Shown here in pieces: positions 58,493 through 64,000 of a stretch of 64,000 bases of DNA. Origin of the DNA: Rhinopithecus roxellana. Its lineage: Eukaryota; Chordata; Mammalia; Primates; Cercopithecidae. The DNA lies in assembly GCF_007565055.1 (NCBI RefSeq), contig NC_044561.1:26010114-26074113 (forward strand). Direction: 5' to 3'. A program made the translations under genes and the position numbers. Under the pieces are notes generated by a model that made no database searches, was not told the DNA's origin, and was given only the letters and a program-made list of their open reading frames with translations. Position 1 is the stretch's first letter. Each line of letters begins with the position of its first letter.

Positions 58493-60529
58493 AAGAATCC
58501 TCCAAGCCCTGCTATGACCACACCCAGCCAGGGCTGTACCAAAGCCTTCCAGTTTCCTCACAAAGCGAGAGGCGTGTCACCTACCGGGGAGTTTCTTTCT
58601 CCTTTTCTGTTGCTGCGGAGCTGAGCCCATTGCTGCTATCCTGGGAGAGGTCACCACCTGCAGTGCAGTGGTTTGGTCGGGAGGCTCAGGACCAAGACTC
58701 TCCTGGCCAAGCTTTGGCTGGGTGCCTCTGAACCTTCATCTCCACAAGGCCTCGACCTGGGGCTTCTGCTCGTCCTTGCCGAGTCCAGCGTTAGCAAAAC
58801 TTCTGCTGGGTCAGTGTAGGGAGGAGCCTACCCTTGTAGCTGCAGGGCAGGTTCCTCCTCTCCCACCTTCCACGTCTGTCCTCTGCCTGCTTTCCTCGAG
58901 AATCTCGCCAGCCCACTAAGCCTCTGGGCTGGTCACTGTGTCTCCAGATCCCTGCGTCTCCGGGTCCCTGTGTCTCTGATTAGTCATTTCCCATCCACGT
59001 AGCCCCACTCTGTGAAGCACAGCTCCCGCCGTGGCTGGTGGATTGCAGCTGCGCCCATCTCACGCCACGTCCTCAGTCCTGGCCCCGTGGCAGCGGTGCT
59101 GATGAGGTCCTCCTTGCCGATTTCACAGGTGTCAGAATGGCCTTTTCCTCAGCACCTTTCCAAGGGCGGGATCAGATGCTCCTTCCTCAACCTTCGTCTT
59201 CCCCCTTTGAGACGGGACTGGGTGGCGCTGGCCTGCAGGAGCCAGGTTCCCGCTCCCTTTACCCCAGAAGGAAGCCCTCCGAGTGAGTGTCCACGGAGCA
59301 AGAGGGTCTGTATCCCAAGCTGACCCACCTCGTGCTGGCCTGGCCACCTCACCGCCCACCCAAGAAAGAGACTAATCCCCTCCCTGAAGCGTTGGTGGGA
59401 GGAACAAATGAGGTGACATTTGTAAAAGGAGAAAGTAAATGTGGCTATTATTTCAGAGTAATTCTATGAGTCTGGGTGCAGAGGGAAGAAATAAGATGTT
59501 TAAGACGCAGGACGTCCTCTAAGGAAGCCAACAGCCCCATAGAGAAGGCACACGGGGCCACAGCGCAAGACAGGCCAGCGCGCGGAAGGAGCAGAGGACT
59601 GCCCCCGGGAACTGAGAGATCCCCCGGTGTGAGGGCTGAGCAGAGCAGTGCTGTGGAAGGGGAGACCCCCTCGAACTGGGGACCTGCCGGAGCGGGGATG
59701 AAGTGCCGCGTGGTCATAGGCTGCACCTGAGGCCTGGGGTGGCTAAGATACCAAAGGGCCTAGACTTCTGGAAGCAGCCCCAGGGCTCTGAGTGCCCACC
59801 TCACCCAGACCTCACTGAGAACCTGGGGAGGCCACCAATACAGGCAGCACCTGCAGAGGGCCGGACACAGGGTGTGCGGAGTTGCCAGGCCTGGCCACGC
59901 CCCCACATCCATGTCTCCCGTCTCCCCAGGGCAGGCAGCCTCCGAGGAACTGGGAGACGGGGAGGCAGCCCTGGGCAGTTGGGACAGATGCTGGTGGAGA
60001 CGGCAGCTGGGACAGATGCTCAAATGAGGGCACTGGCACCCGGGGTGTAGGGAAGGCTGCTGTCCTTGCTGTCCCTGCTGTCCTGAGATCCTGGCTCCCC
60101 ACTGATCAGCCTGGTGCCCACCCAGCCCCATTCCTCATCCCGACAAGGTGGACACATGGCCCACTTCCCCTGGACCCTCCTCCGGCCCAGTGTGGCTTCT
60201 CCTGGGACAGGCCCACCTGGGCCATCTAAGGCAGCAGGGCAGTGGCCCATGAGGCTCTCTCAGGCTCCCAGGGGAGAGTCTAGGCTGGGGCTGGGGGCTG
60301 CTGGGGGCCTCGGCCCAGTTTCTGCCTAGTGACCTCCTACCCAGGAGCAAGAGCAGAGACCCCACCTCTGCCTGCTGAGGGGACCACCAGGGTCTCTGAG
60401 ATTTTGGTTCCTTAAATTCTATGGGGGCGCTGACTTCTCAAGCTGACGGTCAGCTCAGGATCAGAACAGCAGAGCGGTCATGCTCTGGATGTCAAGGCTA
60501 CAGATCACTGTGGCATCTAAAACACTAGG
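58493..60529. other. GC-rich, no feature recognised
   Basis: Chance frames up to about 123 codons; no repeat recognised. Confidence 0.5.
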
Positions 60530-60900
60530 CAGGGGAGGACGCAGGCAGTGCAGGACCCTTAGGGGGAACTCAGGCAGTGAAGGAGGCCCCGAGGGGGTAC
60601 GCGGGCAATGCAGGACCTGGGCAGGGGACATGGGCAGTTCAGAACCTCTGGCGTGGGGGGACATGAGCAGTGCAGGAGGACCTGACGGGGCATGCAGGCA
60701 GTGCAGTTCAGGACCCAGTGGTGAACGCAGGCAATGCAGGACCCTGGGTCGGGGGAACGTGGGCAGTACAGGACCCTGGGGGAAAACTCGGTAAGTGCGG
60801 AAGGACCTGAGGGGGGATGCAGGCAGTGCAGGACCCGGGCTGGGGGAACTCGGGCAGTGTAGAACCCGAGGTGGGATGGGGGCAATGCAGGACTGGGGGC
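60530..60900. repeat. G-rich VNTR, 28-33-bp unit, ~12 copies
   Basis: The anchor gca(g/a)tg or a variant recurs at 60545, 60574, 60605, 60634, 60667, 60699, 60731, 60763, ~60791, 60823, 60854 and 60882. Each is usually followed by caggacc and a run of 3-6 G. The 363-codon minus frame over it is a repeat artefact. Confidence 0.93.
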
Positions 60901-61095
60901 ATTGGGTGGGCTCCAAAAGTCCCAGAATAGCCTGTTTCAGCTGCCGTCTGACAGACGCTCTGGGCACAACCTTGGGGGCTGCTTGACCTTGGGGACCACT
61001 CCCCATTCCTGAGGGATCTTTGAATTCAGGAATCCTGCAGGGCTCCTCCCTGGACCCTTGACTCAGAAAGTGCTCAGTACATGAGGGTGCTGGTG
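60901..61095. other. Spacer between VNTR and CA tract
   Basis: No feature recognised. Confidence 0.5.
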
Positions 61096-61306
61096 AAAAT
61101 AAGCACACATATGCACACACACACGTGCACACACAAATATGCACACACGTGCACACATGCACACACATATATGCACAGACATGCACACACATATGCACAC
61201 ACACATGCACAGTCGTACACATGCGCACACACTGCACATGCACAATACACACACACCACACACACCACAGGCACACACACACATTCACACGCACACACTC
61301 GCACTC
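61096..61306. repeat. (CA)n/GCACAC alternating tract
   Basis: cacacgtgcacacacaaata tgcacacacgtgcacacatgc-type sequence, almost perfectly alternating purine-pyrimidine over about 210 bp. Confidence 0.93.
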
Positions 61307-61555
61307 CAACAGGCCCTTCTGCTTCCCGCTGCTGCTGGGCCACTGCCACCCACACCAGCCTGCTGCCTCCTGCCTTGTTCTTAGCCACACGGGTCCCCAT
61401 GTGGATCCATGTCCCTGGGACGTGGACCTCATCCACAGTCTGAACTGGCCAGTCTGGAGGGGCAGCTCACGTCTGAGACAGGGAGGGCAGCAGGAGGACC
61501 CGCACAGGAGGCGCCTACCCTGGCCCCAGGCCTCAGGACGGCAGAGGCTCATGGG

Positions 61556-61660
61556 GTCCCCACTTCGTGATCGAGCAGCTGAGGCTCAGAGAAGCATGTG
61601 TCCCGGTCACAGACCTCACTAGAGGGAGAGACAGAGCTTGGCCCAGACAGCATCTCTGAA
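61556..61660 (-). mobile_element. MIR fragment
   Basis: cagctgaggctcagagaagc followed by a worn MIR core in reverse (ggtcacagacctcactagag). Confidence 0.55.
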
Positions 61661-61837
61661 GATCAGCACTGAACAGGGAGCTGGGAGGCGGGAGTGGCAG
61701 GCAAACACCAGTGCCCAGGGTCACCCCTCGAGGGTGACACGGGGCCTGGGGAGGAAGTGCAAGGCTTCAGTCAGGACCATGAGCACCTTTGCCTCGAGTG
61801 CTGGTCACCTTCCACCTCCTGACACCTTGTGAGCTTG

Positions 61838-61985
61838 GCAAGGTTCTCTTTATTCTATCAATGGGGAAACTGAGGCTCGGAGAGGAAGCATGGCCAGCCT
61901 CAGGCCATCGTGAGGAACACCGCGCAGTGTGGCTTCCAGCCAGGTCTTCGTGACTCTGCTCCACTGCCTGGGACAGAAAGGATGG
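61838..61985 (-). mobile_element. MIR fragment
   Basis: caatggggaaactgaggctc ggagagg, then gtggcttccagccaggtctt cgtgactctgctccactgcc. A clear MIR in reverse. Confidence 0.75.
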
Positions 61986-63574
61986 AGACCCCTAGCCCTG
62001 CCCCTTAGACAACAGTGGCCAGGGCTGCCCCTAACCAAGGTCGTGCCCTTGAGGTGTGGCCTCTGCCTGCTCTTGTTGTCCTGCTGGAGCTGCACAGGGT
62101 GGCCAGCAGGGGCCCTGGGCAGAGGGTCCCGGGAGGCTGAGGACTATCTCTGAGTGTCTCATTTGCAGACTCTGCTGGTGGCTCAACTGGCCCGGGGCCC
62201 TAGGAGGGCAGCTCTCGGGCACAGAGGAGGCTGCGACCATCCCCAGAGCCCATCTGTGGGCATCCACGCCTGCAAAGGGCTTCCCCCGGACCCCTCACCT
62301 TGGGGACGGAGCCTGTTCTCCCCTCAGACGGGGCAGGCACTGCTCCCAGCAGCCTGAGTTAGGCGAGTCATGACCACCTTCCCTCAGTCCACAGGGAGCA
62401 GAGGCAGCTTGTGCAGCCAGCGCTGGGAGTCCCGGTGCCTCCTGACCCAGGCAGCAGGGAGCTTCCTGGGAGACGCACCCCCAGGAGACTGCGCAGGGCT
62501 CACAGCAGGAGGACAGGCCCAGGTTCAGGCCCCCGTGCTCAGCCTCTGGGTGTGGGGCTGCTCCTCAGGGATTGATGGCAGGGGCTGCTTTCCTCCCAGC
62601 ACACCGACACCTCTCCTCCCAGCTCTCACTGTGATACAGGAACAGGCTGGTGGCACCTCTCCTGGTCAGGCTGCCCCATCCTGTCTGACTGTGCTGACCA
62701 CAGAGTCCCAGAGCCACACTCCAGGTGGTGCCTCACCTCTGTGGGAGGGAACCGAAGACTCTCCAGCCCAGGCACCAGGGCGGCTGATGGGGAAGAAGCT
62801 GGCCCGGGGCTCCTGCAGCCACTGTAGCTCTGCCTCCTGCCCTCCCTCCCAGAACAAGCCTGGCCCCTTGCAGAAAAAAAGTTGAGGCTTTGTCCACCTT
62901 GATGGCACCAAAGACCAGTGACGTCTCCTAAGAAGGAAGCGCAGACCCCCAGCCCAGCCGTCCGGGCCGGGGTGCCCTGTGAATAGCAGCTGGGGAGTAG
63001 CCAGTGGCCCCCCCAGGTGGCCTCAGGTGTGGGCAGCAAGGAGGCTCTGGGCTCCAGCACTGCTCTTTGGGGATCTGAGTGGACATCTCTGCAAAGGGGG
63101 TGCTTCAGACTGGGTCTCCTTGGGGAGTTCTGTGTCTGGCACCTGTGTGGGGCCAGCTCACGAGAACCTGGGGCCAGCCTCCCTACTGACAGCCTGGGCT
63201 TCCGCACTGGCCAGGGCAGGAATGAAGGAGAGCCGATGCCTGCCGCACTCAGGCAGCCGCACGTCAGACCCATGGAGGGACTGAGGGCACAGTGTCTGTG
63301 TGGGGCAGCGATATTCAGGCAGGGATGACAGCACCCCAGAGGGCTGTGGCCAGGCCCTGCCCACTTGTCTGCGGCTGGGCTTCAGAGGCCATCCTTGCGG
63401 GTGCAGAAGAACCCAGGGGTTCACAGGCGGTGCCGGCTATGCCGTGAGGGCCACAGGCACTGTCTGCTCTGACCCTGGGGGTCCCTGTGCTGGCCCCCAC
63501 CTGCCATCCCCACCAGCCACACCAGCCACAGCCCCTCTCCCAGGACACCATGCCCAGGGAACAAAAGCCATGCT
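61986..63574. other. GC-rich, no feature recognised
   Basis: Chance frames on all strands (largest 215 codons, 62626-63273 minus). Sequence just left of the poly(A) site serves as its downstream element on the minus strand. Confidence 0.5.
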
Positions 63575-64000
63575 TATCAAAGGAGTTTTTCTTTATTTTT
63601 CATAATTTAGCTGAATCAACACAAAATTGAATACTGTAAAACAAGAAAAAAAAAATGCTGTAACATCTTAAATCTCCCGATCTCTGCCCTCGACGGTGTC
63701 TACACTTGCTTTCAAAAGGAACAGGCGAGGGGGAGGCCGTGAGGACGCTAGCTGGCAGAGGCTGCGGCCCGGGCCGCCGGAGCCGGGGCAGCTCGGGAAG
63801 GGTGGGCCCCCTCTGTGATGACAAACCCAACCTCAGCCCCTTCTTTTAGTCCAGGATACTAATGCCTATAAATTTGTGGTGACTGAAAGGTAAATTAAGT
63901 CCTCATGGATACTGGAACCGGTCTTAAATAAATGGATTTTCTTTCGTATCTTTAGTCTATGGTTGCTGGAACAGCTTCTATATAGTTATCTTTTTACGTT
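63575..64000 (-). other. Probable 3'UTR end of a minus-strand gene (gene not identified)
   Basis: On the minus strand the sequence is AT-rich for its last ~80 nt (gttttacagtattcaatttt gtgttg), carries AATAAA at 63597-63592, and stops being UTR-like left of it. It holds no recognised repeat and no sustained open frame, as expected of a 3'UTR. A CpG-rich patch (about 63750-63800) lies within. The coding part would be right of 64000. This is inferred from the poly(A) architecture only; intergenic DNA remains possible. Confidence 0.55.
63592..63597 (-). terminator. Canonical poly(A) signal AATAAA with GU-rich downstream element
   Basis: Plus-strand tttatt within ctttatttttcat. Cleavage is expected near 63570-63580. 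Downstream on the minus strand come gcttttgttccctgg, ggtgtcctgg and gctgtggctggtgtggctgg (63565-63515), a strong GT/G-rich element. This pairing is better than at other AATAAA strings here, which lie in repeats. Confidence 0.65.

Noticed and set aside
57752..58731. 290- and 301-codon Ser/Pro/Leu-rich frames and Glu-rich reverse frames
   Set aside because: Direct products of the TCC tract.
60461..61552. 363-codon minus-strand frame with repeated LHC-type motifs
   Set aside because: Produced by the 28-33-bp VNTR and the adjoining CA tract; no conserved domain.

Overview
This is primate, very probably human, genomic DNA with no protein-coding exon that I can defend. The call rests on the repeats. 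There are Alus with primate structure, including two AluY-like copies (4791-5102 and 32065-32368). There are also many L1 fragments of different ages, a set of MLT1-type MaLR LTRs, a Tigger1 DNA transposon, L2, MIR and MER5-like relics. All family names come from recall of consensus sequences, with no database search behind them. Nearly every open reading frame is an Alu or L1 shadow, a frame through a simple repeat, or a chance frame in GC-rich DNA.

Layout. 1-5100 is AT-rich: Tigger1 end, old L1, GATA microsatellite, three Alus. 5100-19200 is GC-rich and repeat-poor, but carries several minisatellites: a GT-rich ~115-bp unit array split by a solo LTR (11.7-12.9 kb), a 34-bp array inside an MLT1 LTR (14.2 kb) and a 52-bp array carrying CRE-like sites (18.8-19.1 kb). 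19.2-33.5 kb is mainly old L1 and is dominated by a 3.87-kb A/C-rich satellite-like array (23273-27139) lying inside an L1 ORF1 remnant. 33.5-42.3 kb is GC-rich with MLT1, L2 and L1 relics. 42.3-55.3 kb is AT-rich and almost wholly L1 with Alu insertions, plus an AT-rich palindrome at 51.2-51.4 kb. 55.3-64 kb is GC-rich again, with a 480-bp polypyrimidine tract, a G-rich ~30-bp VNTR and an alternating CA/GCAC tract.

The one gene-like element is at the right edge. On the minus strand 63592-63597 reads AATAAA and is followed, in the direction of transcription, by a GT/G-rich downstream element. So 63575-64000 is probably the 3' end of the 3'UTR of a minus-strand gene whose body lies beyond 64000. 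I cannot name that gene.

The most unusual features are the long hierarchical A/C array apparently seeded inside L1 ORF1; a detached 139-bp copy of the adjacent L1 ORF1 segment sitting in an MLT1 LTR 3.8 kb away; an LTR that split a pre-existing minisatellite; the CRE-bearing minisatellite; a cruciform-capable palindrome; and two L1 copies with inversion structure, one framed by a clear target-site duplication.
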